Assembly: GCA_010279815.1 (NCBI GenBank)
Contig: QEOQ01000486.1
Span: 1,084,935-1,148,934 of the forward strand
Direction of reading: 5' to 3'
DNA from: Brachionus plicatilis
Lineage: Eukaryota > Rotifera > Eurotatoria > Ploima > Brachionidae
Length of the DNA: 64,000 bases
Positions 32,250-44,564 of the stretch are shown one piece after another (positions within the stretch are counted from its first letter, which is position 1; each line of letters begins with the position of its first letter). A program made the position numbers and the translations under genes. Under the pieces are notes generated by a model that did no database searches, was not told the DNA's origin, and was given only the letters and a program-made list of their open reading frames with translations.

Positions 32250-34235
32250 TGTTTTTTTATGTATTTTTAGTGTATTTTTAAGTATTTATTTTATCCTTAT
32301 CTGAAACCGTCCATCAGATAACCTTTTGTTATTAACTTTTTGTTGTATTTGTTTTAGATGCTATGAGTTTAATAAAAATGTTCTATGTTCTTATTTATTA
32401 CTTAAAAGATTAAGTCTAAAATTATATGTTTTTTTGTTAATTATTTTTTTATTAACTAATTAATTACCAGAATTCAATAAAACTTAAAAAAATTGTTTTA
32501 TTAAATTGTAATATTCAAGTTTTTAAATTAAAGAGGTAAATCGCTGACAAAGATAAGAAAAATAAGTGGACCTAAACGGAAACCACATCATTGAAATTGA
32601 GTGCCCAAATTTTTCATTATTTACTTCAAAATATTGAACCAAATTCTATTTAAAATTAAAAACTGATTTAACACAATGTACCTATATTTTTAGTCTTTTT
32701 ATAATTTATTGAAAAGAAATGAAAAATTTTTTAAATTCAACTTTTTTTTAATCTGAAAGAGCTTTTGCTAAATATAATACAGAGTTGTTTAAAAGCCACA
32801 AGTCTCAAGTCAAGTCCGGACTTTTTTTTTTTTCTAAAGTCCGACCAAAGACTTTAATTTTACTTTTAAAATTTCATTCAAAAGTCCAGGCTTTAAAATT
32901 TTGAATACTGAAGAAGAAATTTATGCTAAAATTGCAACAAAATTCTGATATATGGCAAATTTGTTGCATTAGACAACCCAAGAGTATATGAATTTTTTGA
33001 TATGAAGCCTGATCTAGAAAATTTTTAAAAAAATTCTGGACTTGATTTTTTTGGGACTTTTAAACAACTCTGATATAATATAATAATAAAGAGTATATAG
33101 TTGAAATAAATAAAATTCTAAACTATTTTTTATTTCAAAGATAGATAATTCAAGACTAAATTTTATTAAGATTTGTTTATAAAATTTCAAAAAACATCTG
33201 GCTGGATAAATTTTAGATTATCCTTTCATTCTGCCTTAACTCATTTTCAGAGCCATTTAAAAAAATACAGGTAATTTAAAATTTCTATTCAATCCAACCT
33301 TAAAAAAGGATAACTCTTTTAAGACTGCTAGCGCTAAATACTAAAAATGCAAGTACAAGTTCAAGGGTTTAAAAATAAAAATGTATATTTTTATTGTCAT
33401 TTTAGTTATTATTATTATTATATTTTAAGTTAAAACCTCTAGAGTGATGTAAAATGAATTTAAAAATGTAAAAGTAAATTAAAATATTAATTTTCTTAAT
33501 CTGGTGTCAATCAACAAAATAATTTTATTTTTAATTTTAAATTGTTTTTTTATTTTTTTTTGGTTTTTTTTTTAACAAAACTGAGGAACAAGCTTAAAAA
33601 TTTGCGGTATTCCAGCTTTTAAATTTGCCTAATTCTTAAAATTCTAAAAATTTTATTAAATTTTTTTCCATCTTTTTTTTTTCTTCTGGTTTTCTTATAA
33701 AGTTTTTGTGTGTCAACTGTTATGGGAATAAGTTAAGGTATTTAGTAGTCATTTTAAAGACTTAAAACTTTTAAAATTTAAAAAATTATTTTTAGTAGTC
33801 AATTAATATTTGATTATTTCAGAAAAATTCTTGATCACTAGATTAACAATATATGCCTGGTCTGAAAGTATGTCACCAATTGTAGATAATGCCTTGAATC
33901 TGTTATACTATACATACGCTTAGGATCAATTATTTATTTCTAGAAAAAAAATTTTTAAGATTTTATTATTTTGTTCTTTTTTTAAACTAAAATGCATGAA
34001 TTCAAAAATTTTAATATTAAAAAAAAATATAATTTTTTTTAGAAAATTTCAAGTTAGAATTGAAATGATGCACGATTTCAATTTTGAATGAAATTAATTT
34101 TGCAATATTTTAAATTCTAGCAAAACACCTTGTTTTTGAAAATTCAAAAATTTTACCATTTAAATATTAGAAAAACCATTCATTTCTCTTGAACTTAAAA
34201 TACTATTAAAAAAATTGTAAAATTTTAAAAATAAA
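32250..34235. other. intergenic with one MITE
   Basis: AT-rich sequence between the death-domain gene and H2A.Z. The hAT-like MITE at 32780-33072 is the only structured feature found. No TATA element or paired histone stem-loop could be assigned upstream of the histone gene. Confidence 0.5.
32780..33072. mobile_element. hAT-like MITE with perfect 8-bp duplication
   Basis: The left end CAGAGTTGTTTAAAAGCCAC and right end GGGACTTTTAAACAACTCTG are inverted. The octamer ATATAATA flanks both sides exactly (32772-32779 and 33073-33080). It is 293 bp, non-coding, with AAGTCAAGTCCGGACTTTT-type internal repeats, and belongs to the same family as 5303-5647 and 5761-8201. Confidence 0.75.
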
Positions 34236-34664
34236 ATGGCTGGTGGTAAAGGAGGCAAAGACGCAGGAAAATTGAGAATTAAATCAGTATCTCGATCGCT
34301 ACGAGCAGGACTACAATTTCCTGTTGGACGCATTCATCGTTTGTTAAAGGGCAAAACAACAAGCCACGGCAGAGTGGGCGCAACTGCAGCAGTCTATTGT
34401 GCAGCCATCCTTGAATACTTGTGTGCTGAGGTCCTCGAACTTGCTGGCAATGCGTCAAAGGACCTGAAGGTAAAGAGAATCAACCCAAGACATCTGCAAC
34501 TAGCAATACGTGGCGATGAAGAATTGGATCTGCTAATAAAGGCTACGATTGCGGGTGGAGGTGTCATTCCTCACATACACAAAGCTTTAGTAAGTGGAAC
34601 AACACCTGCCACCACCACTCAGAAGCAACAAGTTGTCAAGTCCAATCTAGCACAATTAGTCTAA
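34236..34664 (+). CDS. H2AZ: histone H2A.Z variant with extended C-terminal tail
   Basis: An intronless frame of 142 aa. The histone fold is intact ([66 protein letters not shown]) and the variant-defining docking segment [19 protein letters not shown] is present, marking H2A.Z rather than canonical H2A. It incorporates into nucleosomes at promoters and regulatory DNA. Differences from the usual 127-128 residues: Leu and Ile replace some N-tail lysines ([15 protein letters not shown]), and the C-tail is about 14 residues longer, Thr/Gln-rich, and lacks an SQ phosphorylation motif. There is no 3' histone stem-loop; an AATAAA at 34790 fits a polyadenylated, replication-independent message. GC is higher than in its surroundings, as expected for a conserved gene. 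Confidence 0.93.
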   Translation: MAGGKGGKDAGKLRIKSVSRSLRAGLQFPVGRIHRLLKGKTTSHGRVGATAAVYCAAILEYLCAEVLELAGNASKDLKVKRINPRHLQLAIRGDEELDLLIKATIAGGGVIPHIHKALVSGTTPATTTQKQQVVKSNLAQLV

Positions 34665-35057
34665 GCCATTTTTTAAATAACTACTAAGTTCAATATTTTT
34701 GTATATACCACAATCTAGTCCAGGACCTGATCTCTATTTTGTTTTTTTTTTAAATCTTTATTAATGACTGAGTCATTTTTTGATTATTTAATAAAACTGT
34801 TTCCAAAAATATAATAAATTGTTTCTAGAGAACTAAATTTTTTTATTGCTCTGAATGTGTTGACCAAAAATATGATTAACAAACTGGATGAAATTAATTC
34901 TAAATTGTCTTTTTGAATAATTAAAGATAAGAATTCATCTAAAAAAGAATTAACCTGAATCATTTGAAATTTCAACATTATGTTTTATTAAAAATGCAAT
35001 TTGGAAAAAATTTCATATTATGATTAATTTTTTTTATATACGAAAAAACATTGAATT
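34665..35057. other. intergenic between H2A.Z and calpain-7
   Basis: A 393-bp spacer with the H2A.Z poly(A) signal near 34790; the remainder is AT-rich and presumably holds the calpain-7 promoter, but no motif stands out. Confidence 0.5.
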
Positions 35058-38000
35058 ATGTCTTTTAACAAATTGATTGAATTAGCCAAAGATCATGCAA
35101 GAAGAGCCGTAGAATTTGACGCAAAAAATCGGTATGAACAAGCTATTTTTTATTATATGGAAGCTTCACAATGCCTAATTGACGCAAGGCAGCTGGAACC
35201 TGGACTAATCGAATCAAGCGGCGTCTATTCAAAACTAAATCAATACATTTCCCGAGCTGAGACACTCAAAATACTTTTGAATTCAGAAAAAGCCTCTCCT
35301 GACAGTTTAAAATCTGAAATTGAAGTAATTTAAATAACTTTTTTTTCCGCCAAATTAACTTGGAAAAAGACAAATATCATTTTTAAGAGCTTAAAAAATA
35401 AAAGAGATAAATAATATCAAGCTTTGAAGATTATTTTCTCACTTTTTTAAAAAATTTTCTTCAATTCAAAATTATCCTCAAAAAAATAAGGAAAAATTTT
35501 AATATAGTTTAAAGTGGCATAATTTTTGGAAATTTTAAGCTTCCATCAATAAAAATTTTTCAAATGTTTAACCCTGTATTTAGAAAAAAGGAATGACATA
35601 AAATAATTTGTGAATCTAGTGAAAAAAATTTTTTTATTGTATAATAATACTTCCTGCTTGAAAAAAAAATTATCTAGTGAAGATATTTTTTTTTGTTGTA
35701 GAGTACAAACTATGAGTTATTTTAAAATTTAAAAGCTTTTATTGAAAAAAGAATCTAAAAAATATCTTAAGAGTATTTTCATTCAGTAAGAAAATAAAAA
35801 AAATATTAAAGTGAGAATTAGAATAAACAGATCTTGATTAAGCAAAAGGTTGTTAATTATTTAAAAAAACATTTTCTTTAAAACAAAATTTTTTTTGAAT
35901 TTTCTTATAATATAGAAAAAGATTCAAGTTCGCAGAAATTAAATTGTCATTTTTAAATTTAATAGATCTTACATTCTAATTGCTTATTACGATGATAAAT
36001 TTAAAGGATAAATGATTTTTTTGTATTAAAAAAATAAATTAAATTGTACAGTACAATTTAAAACTAATTTGTACATTCCTCTTTCTCAATTTTTCCTTTC
36101 CTTTATCTTTTTTTAAATTAAAATTCGAACTTAACTTTAATTTAAAAAACAACTTGAATTTTAATTAAATTCAACTAATAATTTTAAAGTATTAAAATTT
36201 GAATAGAATATTTGAAAAATTAAGTTTTTGTACTCTTGTAGCGTTAGTTAAATCAGAACAGCTATTTTTTGGTACCTGGTAAGATGGATGGGACTATTGT
36301 AATCCAGGAAATGTTATGTAGAAGAGTTGTGTTGACTGGTGAAAATCTGGCACACTTTCATTATCCAAATCGAATTGAAATTCAATTAATTTTTTAGGAA
36401 GAAAGAAAGGTTCTATGAATAAATCGAAAAAATAATTTTTTTTAATTTTTTTTTCTCTTTTTTGTCTTAAATTTTTAAATTTAAATGCCGGGTCAATAAT
36501 TAAAATTAAACTTTTTTAATATTTTTAATATTTTTTTTACCATAACTTTAACGTCGCATCTATAAAAAAAACTCAATAAATATTTTTTATATTTAATTTT
36601 TTTTTAAGTTTAAAACCCCGAGTCTCTAATAAAGACTTTTTTTGAAGCTCTGCTTTTCTATTTGAATTTCTATTATAAACGCTACGTTTTTAATATGTAT
36701 CGACTTTGTGACCCATAGGACTTTTAAAATAAAAAATTTAACATTGTGAGGTCTATATTAGACCATGCACCAAATATCCTATTCATGGTATTAAAGCATG
36801 CGTCGCTAAACAAGGGGATACGGTATATTATTCAAAAAAATTTATATTCAAAAACAAAATTCAAACCTAATTTTCATTCGAAATGCTACTTATTATTTGA
36901 ATATCGGTTCGAATATATTAGATTTCATCACTAGTTTTAATTTGTACTGTAGATTTTGAAATTTTTTTTTTTAAAGAAATTGCTTACAATTTTTTATTAC
37001 AAAAAATTAATTTTTTTTAAATCTTTATTTAAAAGAAAGATCTGGATAAGTGCTACTGTATGCTTGAAGAGGCATTAGATGAAGATTCAGACGGAAATAT
37101 GAAAGAAGCTTTGGAGCTCTATAAAAATGTGGTTGATTTTTATCTAAAAATAGTAATTTCAAAATTGTCTTAATTTTTTGGAAATGAATTTTTAACTATT
37201 TAGAAACAACGAACAGATAGAATTAATAATGAACATGAGCAAAATTTGTTCAATAAGTTACACAAAAATATACCCAATGCATTGGAACGTGCCGAACAGA
37301 TTAATGCATCTATTAAACAAGTGGATAACTCGAATAGACTCTTAACCCAAAAGATCGAGCCTCCCAAAATTATATCATCTTCATTTACTAAAGACGAAAT
37401 AGATGTGCTCAGACACGGATCTTTTATAAATGGTCGTGATTACGTTCCGTTTTTCCCCGAAATTGACAGCAAAGAAAAATTCTTTTTCTCAGTTCCATTT
37501 AGGTAATTCCTTAAAATTTTCTGATTTGTTTATTAATTTTAAAAATAACCTGAGTGAGAGCTAATTAAAAAGATAAGATCCTGAATACATAATAGCTTAA
37601 GATTATTATTATTATTATTTTTATCAACATTTTTTAGGGATTGATTTATTTGTTGAAAATATATGAAGAGTTGATTAAATTTTTTAAATCAATTTTAGAA
37701 ATCAAAATTAGAACCTAGTACCCTAATACTGTTTTTTTGAAACTCAGTATTTAAATTTCAATCTCAATATCTTTTGAATACTGGAACATAAACAAAAACT
37801 GAGTATTTTATTTTGTAATTTTCAATAGATAGCTTTAAAAAAACATTCATGATGTTTAGTCATTCATTTGAAAATTAGTATCTGGTTTTCAATCATTTAT
37901 TAAAATATAGACATATCTTATTAGATTATGTTTGATTATTTTACTAAAAAGTTGTTAAGGAGATTTTTTATCTCGGCAAATCTGTCTCGCAAATCCAAAA

Positions 38001-41000
38001 ATTCTATTAATTTTTTTTGCAATTTTGTTACATTTATAAATAAATTTAAAAAAAATAAAAAAAAAAGGTAGTTTTTCTGTAAAAACCAGGAGTGAGTGTA
38101 AAGTCGCCAAGTAAAAAATTTAATAAAAGTAATTTAAAAAAAATAAGACCGAAAACTTTTTCTTTTTAAATAAAAGAACCTGTTCTTAGTTTTATTAAAC
38201 TGTAATATTTAAAAAATTATTAATAAATATTTAATAATATAAGGTAAATATAATAAATGATAAAAATAAAAAAATTAAAAATTCGATTAAATTTAATAAT
38301 CATTTTCTTATTCGTCATTAATTATTCAAAATTTTAAAGCATCGTCAGATCCTCATTATCTAAATTATCTTTATCACAGCACAACAAAAATTTAAAAAAT
38401 AAATTAGTTCTTTTTTTATGAAATTATTGTGGTTTATATAATAATAATTGAAAAAAAAACAATGTATAATTGAAATTGAATTTGTTTTCAATTTTATTAA
38501 CTTAGTTTTAATTTTTTTGTTAAAACTTTCTATATAATTTGTAGTTAAATACCCTACCGAGAGCATATCATATTGGCTTTATAACGAAATAAAAAAATTT
38601 TTTGTGCTTTATTTTTCGCAAACCAGTCACCCATCATCAAATCATTTTTCCTTTTTGGTACAAAAAAATTAAGTTTCTCGATCAATTCATTAACTTTAAA
38701 ATAAATTCATCTTTGTTTTCGCTAGAAATTAAGAAAAAAAAATAAAAAATCTCGCCTCATTTAAGAAAATCATATTTTTACCTAATTGAAAATTTTAGTA
38801 ATTAAAATCATTTGAAATTCTCTAAAACTATACTTCCTGGAGAAAAACTAATAATATTTAATGAAAATAATATTCAAATTAAGAAAACAAACATAACAGT
38901 TAAAAAGCTTATAAAATTTTTAATCGAATGGTATGTCTTATTAAAATTTTTAAAACCGATTTCATAAAGATTTCATAAAAGATTTTTAAAACCGATTTCA
39001 TATATGAAAATATGTTAAAAACTATACTTCCTGGAGAAAAACTAAGCGCATTTTTAGAAAGCTCGTTAAATTCTCTGAATTGGGGGTCAGTTGGGGATCA
39101 GTCGTTTAAAATTGGGGGTCAGGTTTTCAAAATATAAAAATTTCCACAAAAAATAAAAATTTTGGAGAAAAACTAGTTTAATTTTCAAAAAATAGAGAAA
39201 AATTCAAACCAAATATATTAGAACTTTCATAAATATTTTTACTTTGCAAAAAAATGGGGACCAGAAAATTTTAAAAAATTAGGGGTCAGTTTTTTATAGT
39301 GTTGTAAATAAATAGCATTTGAATTTACTTTTGTCTAATTAAATTTATTTTTAAATTTGAATTGGAATTTAAACAAATTTTTTATTTGAATTTTAAATTT
39401 AAACAAATTTCGTATTTGAATTTTAAATTTAAACAATTTTTAAATTTGATTTTTACTATAAACTCATTACTCATCATAAACTCATCATAAACTCAAAAAA
39501 AATTTGAAATCAAGTCAAATGACTTGACTTTAAAAAATAAAAATTGAAGTCAAGACTTGACTTCCCAAAATTTTCAAGTCAAGTCAGTGACTTGACTTTG
39601 AAAAGACTTTAAAATGACTTTTTTTTTTGACTTTTGCCCAAGTCTGTCAATAATACAATTTAGATTTTTTCAGTTTAAATTTGAATTCAAATTTTATTTC
39701 AGTTTAAATTTGAGTTCAAATTTTATTTTAAATTTAAATCGAAATAAATCAAATAATTTGTTCAAATCGTCAATTTGATTTACTACACTAGTTTTTTAGT
39801 AGAATCTTTAAAAAATTGGCTTTATTTTTTTTACTAATATGTTTAATAAATTGAAAACCTATGAGATTTTATTTGAAATAAATAAATAAATGCTATTTCT
39901 TTTTACTTATTGATTTTCTAATATTACTGTTAACTTTTTTCAAATTAAAGTCCATGAAATATTTAAAATTCATTTACTCAAACTATTTCTTTGTTAGTGA
40001 TAAAGATGGTCGTCTTGCGTTATCATCATTCCAAAAATCAAATTTCTCAAGATGGTCTAGACCGGACGAATTGTTCGAAAATCCAACATTGATGTTTTCA
40101 ATCTCATGTTTTAGTGTAAAGCAAACATGTATATCAGACTGCTCATTTGTGGCATCGTTGACTGTTTGCGCTCAATACGAGCGTAAATTTAACAAAAAAA
40201 TTCTATCAGGTATCATCTACCCGCAGAACAAAAAAGCTGAGCCAATCTATAATCCATGCGGAAAGTACATGATAAGTCTAACACTAAATGGCTGTGCTCG
40301 CAAAGTAATAATCGATGACTACTTACCTGTGGACAATTACAGTGGTCTGCTTTGTTCTAGATCAACGAACCATGGTGAGCTATGGGTCAGTTTGTTAGAA
40401 AAGGCCTACATGAAAGTAATGGGCGGCTATGACTTTCCGGGCTCCAATTCAAACATTGACCTTCATGCATTGACTAACTGGATACCTGAGCGTTTGGCAA
40501 TTCATGGTGACCACACAGAGTTCAATCCAAGTGCTGACTTTGAGCGCATGTTTGAAAGACTTCATTCAGGCGACGTTCTGATTACTGTTGCCACAGGGTT
40601 CATTAGCAAAGATGATGAGTCTCGAACTGGACTAGTTGCCACTCATGCTTATGCAGTTCTAGATGTTAGAAGATTTAAGAATAAAAGATTGTTTCAACTT
40701 AAAAATCCCTGGTCCCATTTGAGATGGAAAGGAAATTTTTCCGAATATGACGTAACCAATTGGACCAGAGAGCTCAAGGAGGCTTTGAATTATGATCCAA
40801 AATTGGCAATCAATGTGGATAATGGCATTTTTTGGATCGACTATGAATCTCTTATGAAATTTTTTGATGTCTTCTATTTGAGTTGGAACCCGTCTTTATT
40901 TTCATTTACCAGTTGCTTTCATCGGTACATTATTTTTTATTTTTAATTAAAGATTTTAACTTAATTAAATTTATCAAGAAAATGGTCAGTGTCCGAAGGT

Positions 41001-43613
41001 CCTATTAAGGATAGATATAATTTGAGTGAAAATCCGCAGTATGTTTTGAAAATAAAGCCGAGTGCAGGATCGAAAAAAAGCAAGTTTACCACTTGGCTTT
41101 TGTTGACCAGGCATATTACAGATAAAGCCGATTTTGCTGAAAACAAAGAATATATAGCCTTGGTTGTTTATAAAAATGATGGCAAAAGGGTCTACTATCC
41201 AAGTAAATTAATATTTTTGATTCTTTTTAAAAACTTTTTCTTTTTATTGATAAAATGGTAATATTTATTTTTAATTATTTATTTGTTTTATCTGTGTCGA
41301 GCAAAAGCTCCTTCAGATTAAAAAAAATAAAAAAAATAAAAAAAAATGTAAATATAAAATAAGTTAAAATATAATAAAAAGACAATTAAAAATTGATAAA
41401 TTGTAAGAGGTGACATGTGCAAAGTGTTTAAGTATTGAACAATTCAGGAAAGAAAGAAGAAACAGTAAGATAGTAATTACACAATGGAGTTGGGTATTCA
41501 ACATACCTTGATTCAAAACCCGCTCAATACCATTGATATTGAATTTTTCAATATTAAACTTGATATTGAAATTAATTAATTGATTTATATTGAAGTTAAT
41601 CAAATGATTTTTCGAATTAATTTACTGATATCAAAATTACTCAATTAAAAAAAAATAAATCAAGTATTAATTTTTACATTTCGGATGTCTACCTCTTTTT
41701 CTCTTTTCTATTACACACGTAATAGAAAATCCGAAAAGTAAAAAGAGGTATTTTACGAAAAATTGCGTAAAATTCAGGATTTTGAGATAATTTTGGTAAA
41801 ATTTAAACGGCCAATTCAATTAGATGTCTTTTTTTTCGAAAAATCGAAAATTTAAAAAAGTTTTTTTTATAAAAATTTAAAAATAACTATTTTTTTTTAC
41901 AAATTAAAAAAAAAAGACATCTTTTCAAAAATTTTGAATTTTAAATTGGCCGTTTAAATTTTACCAAAATTATCTCAAAATTCTGAAAATTTACGCAATT
42001 TTTCGTAAAATATCTCTTTTTACTTTTCGGATTTTACGTTAATTTACGTAAAATGTGGTAAAATTTGGTTAATTTGCGGTATTTTACGTAATTTTTTGTA
42101 AAATACTGTTATCAAATCACAACTGTAAATTAAAACTTAAATTTATTTTGAGTCAAATTTGAATAAAAACTTTACTTACTATATTTTAAGATATTTTTTT
42201 GGTACTTTTTGGATAGGCACCATTCTATTAAAATTGCCTCATCTAATGCAAAATTTATGATATCTTTTTTTTTTATTTATGAAATTAAATTAAATGTTTC
42301 AATGTAGAAATGGCAAAGAATTAAGGGAATAATGTAATTCAGAAAAAATACTAATTTTATTTTCTAAAATAAAATTTTATCAAAATTAAATTTCAAATTC
42401 ATTTTAACAAAAATTACGAAAAAAAAATCCATCTTATGCCGTTCATGTATAAGATAATTTAACTTTATTTTGTGTAAAATTACGTCAAAACCATCTTTAA
42501 AAGTACTTCTCTAATCTACTTCTAAGGTACTCCTAACAAGTCTCAACATTTTGAAGAATTTTTTTTCATTCAAATTCTCTTTTGAAAAACTTTCTAAGAA
42601 AAAATCGTTTTTAATGTGAAATTTTAAATTTTTATTTGAAGGCAGCTTGAAGTTCATGATCATGATCACACGACTAGATTAATTAAAATCTCAACAAAAT
42701 TATGAAATAATTTGAAATTTGCTTTAATATATTTTAAAAAATATTGATTAATATTTATTTTTTACTTCAGATACAAATGAATATAATTTTTCCTAAATAA
42801 AAATTAAACAAATTATAATCAAAGTTTAGTTAGTTGGTGATAAAAAAATCTAAAAATTAAAAATTTTTATCTGATCATGAATTTTAAAATGCCTTATTTG
42901 AACACCTATTTTATGAATATCTTTTAGCTTTTTTTTTCGCTATTATAAATTAGTCTTTATTTTAAAAAATATTTGAAAATTTTAATAAAAAAATTTTCTT
43001 AAGTGGAGCCTGCGCCTTGTAAAGAAGGAGTTCGTATTAATAGTCCTCATTATTTAGTAAAGCTGGTAGACGAATGCAGTGATTCTATGGTCTACACCTT
43101 AGTAATTGCCCAATATGAAAAATCCAAGTCAATATATTACACCCTTAGAGCTTATTCAACAGTTCCTTTCAGCTTAAATGAAATAACAGAGCCATATAAT
43201 AAAAAATATTGGAAGAGAATAAGTGGGAAATGGGAAGGTATGAGTGCTGGTGGTTGTTCAAATAATAGACAAACTCATATGAATAATCCGACTTATGAAA
43301 TGAAGCTAATTAACTCAAATGTTGCATTAAAAATTGAATTAAAAGGCCCTCAGTAGGTTTTTTTGATAGATGATAAAATTTAAATTTTTACAATCATTTT
43401 AGGCAATACTCGGTTGGATTTGATTTTATAAATGTGAATACGAATCAAGAGAAAAGCACAGGAGATTTAAGAAAAGGCTATTGTGTCATGACTTTAGACA
43501 ATCTTGTTTCAGGTAATTATCGAATTAGACCATGTACATTTTTAGCAAATCAAGAGGGACCATTTATTCTCGAAATTTCCTCGACCCATGATTTTAAGAT
43601 TAATTTGATCTAA
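35058..43613 (+). CDS. CAPN7: calpain-7, MIT-domain cysteine protease
   Basis: Seven exons in consistent phase: 35058-35324, 37036-37152, 37204-37502, 39998-40924, 40979-41202, 43004-43352 and 43403-43613, giving 797 aa (human about 813). Two MIT helical-hairpin domains (residues about 1-85 and 90-165) bind ESCRT-III proteins in this family. The protease core (about 225-545) has catalytic Cys276 in SDCSFVASL, His444 in ATHAYAVLD and Asn464 in LKNPWSHLRW. Two C2-like calpain-type beta-sandwich domains follow (GPIKDRYNLSENPQY ... RINSPHYLVKL ... GGCSNNRQTHMNNP, and QYSVGFDFINV to the end). No EF-hand penta domain is present, as expected for calpain-7. All catalytic residues are intact. Introns 1, 3 and 5 are 1.7-2.5 kb and carry repeats. 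Confidence 0.93.
35325..37035. other. calpain-7 intron 1, no separate gene seen
   Basis: AT-rich. A slightly more complex stretch at 36270-36400 (ACCTGGTAAGATGGATGGG onward) and a 62-codon frame at 36746-36934 have no family pattern and are best read as intronic or repeat sequence. Confidence 0.5.
38360..38700 (-). pseudogene. possible MULE-type transposase relic in calpain-7 intron 3
   Basis: On the minus strand, KVNELIEKLNFFVPKRKNDL ... GDWFAKNKAQKIFLFRYKAN is followed, after a shift of one base, by LSVGYLTTNYIESFNKKIKT. A Trp followed by a TNNxxESFN-type block is the usual end of MULE-type transposase cores. The similarity is short, the frame is broken, and only the C-terminal part is visible. 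Confidence 0.3.
39487..39647. repeat. GTCAAGTC-rich repeat with CAGACTTGGG-type end
   Basis: Dense AAGTCAAGTCAGTGACTTGAC and GACTTTTGCCCAAGTCTG words in calpain-7 intron 3. The last 70 bp are almost identical to 44375-44443, showing a second subfamily of the GTCAAA MITEs (terminus CAGACTTGGGCAAAAGTC instead of CAGAGTTGGTCAAAAGTC). The left terminus is not resolved. Confidence 0.5.
41272..41350. repeat. dispersed ATTTGTTTATCTGT...GCTCCTTCAG repeat, copy 2
   Basis: A second copy of the repeat at 6648-6735 (ATTTATTTGTTTTATCTGTG ... AAAGCTCCTTCAGATTAAAA followed by an AATAAAA run), inside calpain-7 intron 5. Confidence 0.4.
41442..41535. repeat. 95-bp block shared with 26561-26655
   Basis: ACAATTCAGGAAAGAAAGAAGAAACAGTAAG to CTTGATTCAAAACCCGCTCA matches the segment near 26561-26655 with about 15 substitutions, including the word ATGGAGTTGGGTATTCA. 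The same minus-strand peptide shadow (LNTQLHCVITILLFLLS) results in both. Probably an LTR or retroelement end. Confidence 0.5.
41729..42033. mobile_element. 305-bp palindrome in calpain-7 intron 5
   Basis: The left arm (ATCCGAAAAGTAAAAAGAGG ... AATTTAAACGGCCAATT) and right arm (AATTGGCCGTTTAAATTTTACC ... CTCTTTTTACTTTTCGGAT) pair over about 125-130 bp with few mismatches and an A/T-rich loop of about 45 bp. The arms contain TTTTACG words shared with the TTACGTAA repeat family. In the pre-mRNA it would form a long hairpin. Confidence 0.7.
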
Positions 43614-44564
43614 CCATTTGACTTGTTTATATTTAAATTTTAGTGAATATGACTTTTATAGAAAAATTAACTTAATATAAATTATTTTGAATTTAAAATA
43701 AAAAAATTTCATTATACTCAATTATTTTTTTACTTGTTTTTTTAATTTACTTTCATATTTTCAAAATTCACTAACTTCAAGTCTAGTAACTTGACTAGAC
43801 TTTGCTTTTATGACTTTAAAAAACTCTGATTAAGTTATTATAATTAAATTACGACTCAAAGTAGGTTTTAAAATAAAATAAAAAACTAATTAGATGAAAT
43901 TTTCACTATTTTGAAAAAAATATAAAAATAACATTACTCAATTAACTAATAAATTACTTTTGGATATAAATTATCTTAACTTAAAAGAAATAAATAATTG
44001 AAAATATTTTTGATGAACAAAATATTTAATTTAAAATTAAAAAAATTGAAATTAAAAAAAACAAAATTTTTTATTTTCTTTTTATATAATTTTTTTTATT
44101 CTATTTTACTTAATGAAATATCAAAAATGAAGGTACGATTTAAAAAATTATTGTTATTGTTATACTTTTTTTTGTAACTGAACTAGCGTAGATTTTTCTG
44201 GATTAAATATTATTTATGCTCATAAAAATGAACATAACATTTTTTGAAATTTTTGAAAATATCAGCATTATATTTTTTGCTTAGTCAGGACTTGAACAAA
44301 AGACTTGGACAAAAGTCATCAAGTCATTTGACTTGACTTTAAATTTTTTTTTTTAAAAAAAGTCACATTGTTAAAAAAAAGTCACTGACTTGACTTTGAA
44401 AAGACTTTAAAATGACTTTTTTTTTGACTTTTGCCCAAGTCTGATCAGAATTTAATTGAATTTCCAGAATTTTCAAATATTTGACAGCTTTGTTTTGATT
44501 TAATTTTTTTTACAATTATTGTCTAATAAAGAGCAAAGATTAAAAATTCCAATTTAGTTTGATC
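43614..44564. other. intergenic up to the assembly gap
   Basis: The 3' flank of calpain-7 (possible AATAAA at 43697), a GTCAAA-type MITE end at about 43787-43829 (AAGTCTAGTAACTTGAC ... AAAAAACTCTG) and the repeat at 44286-44443. No gene is seen. Confidence 0.5.
44286..44443. repeat. GTCAAGTC-rich MITE, second subfamily
   Basis: GACTTGGACAAAAGTCATC on the left and GACTTTTGCCCAAGTCTG on the right are imperfect inverted ends. The right 70 bp match 39580-39647 nearly base for base. No clear target duplication. Confidence 0.5.

Noticed and set aside
36746..36934. Coding exon within calpain-7 intron 1
   Set aside because: Calpain-7 reads through in phase without it and the peptide has no counterpart in the family.
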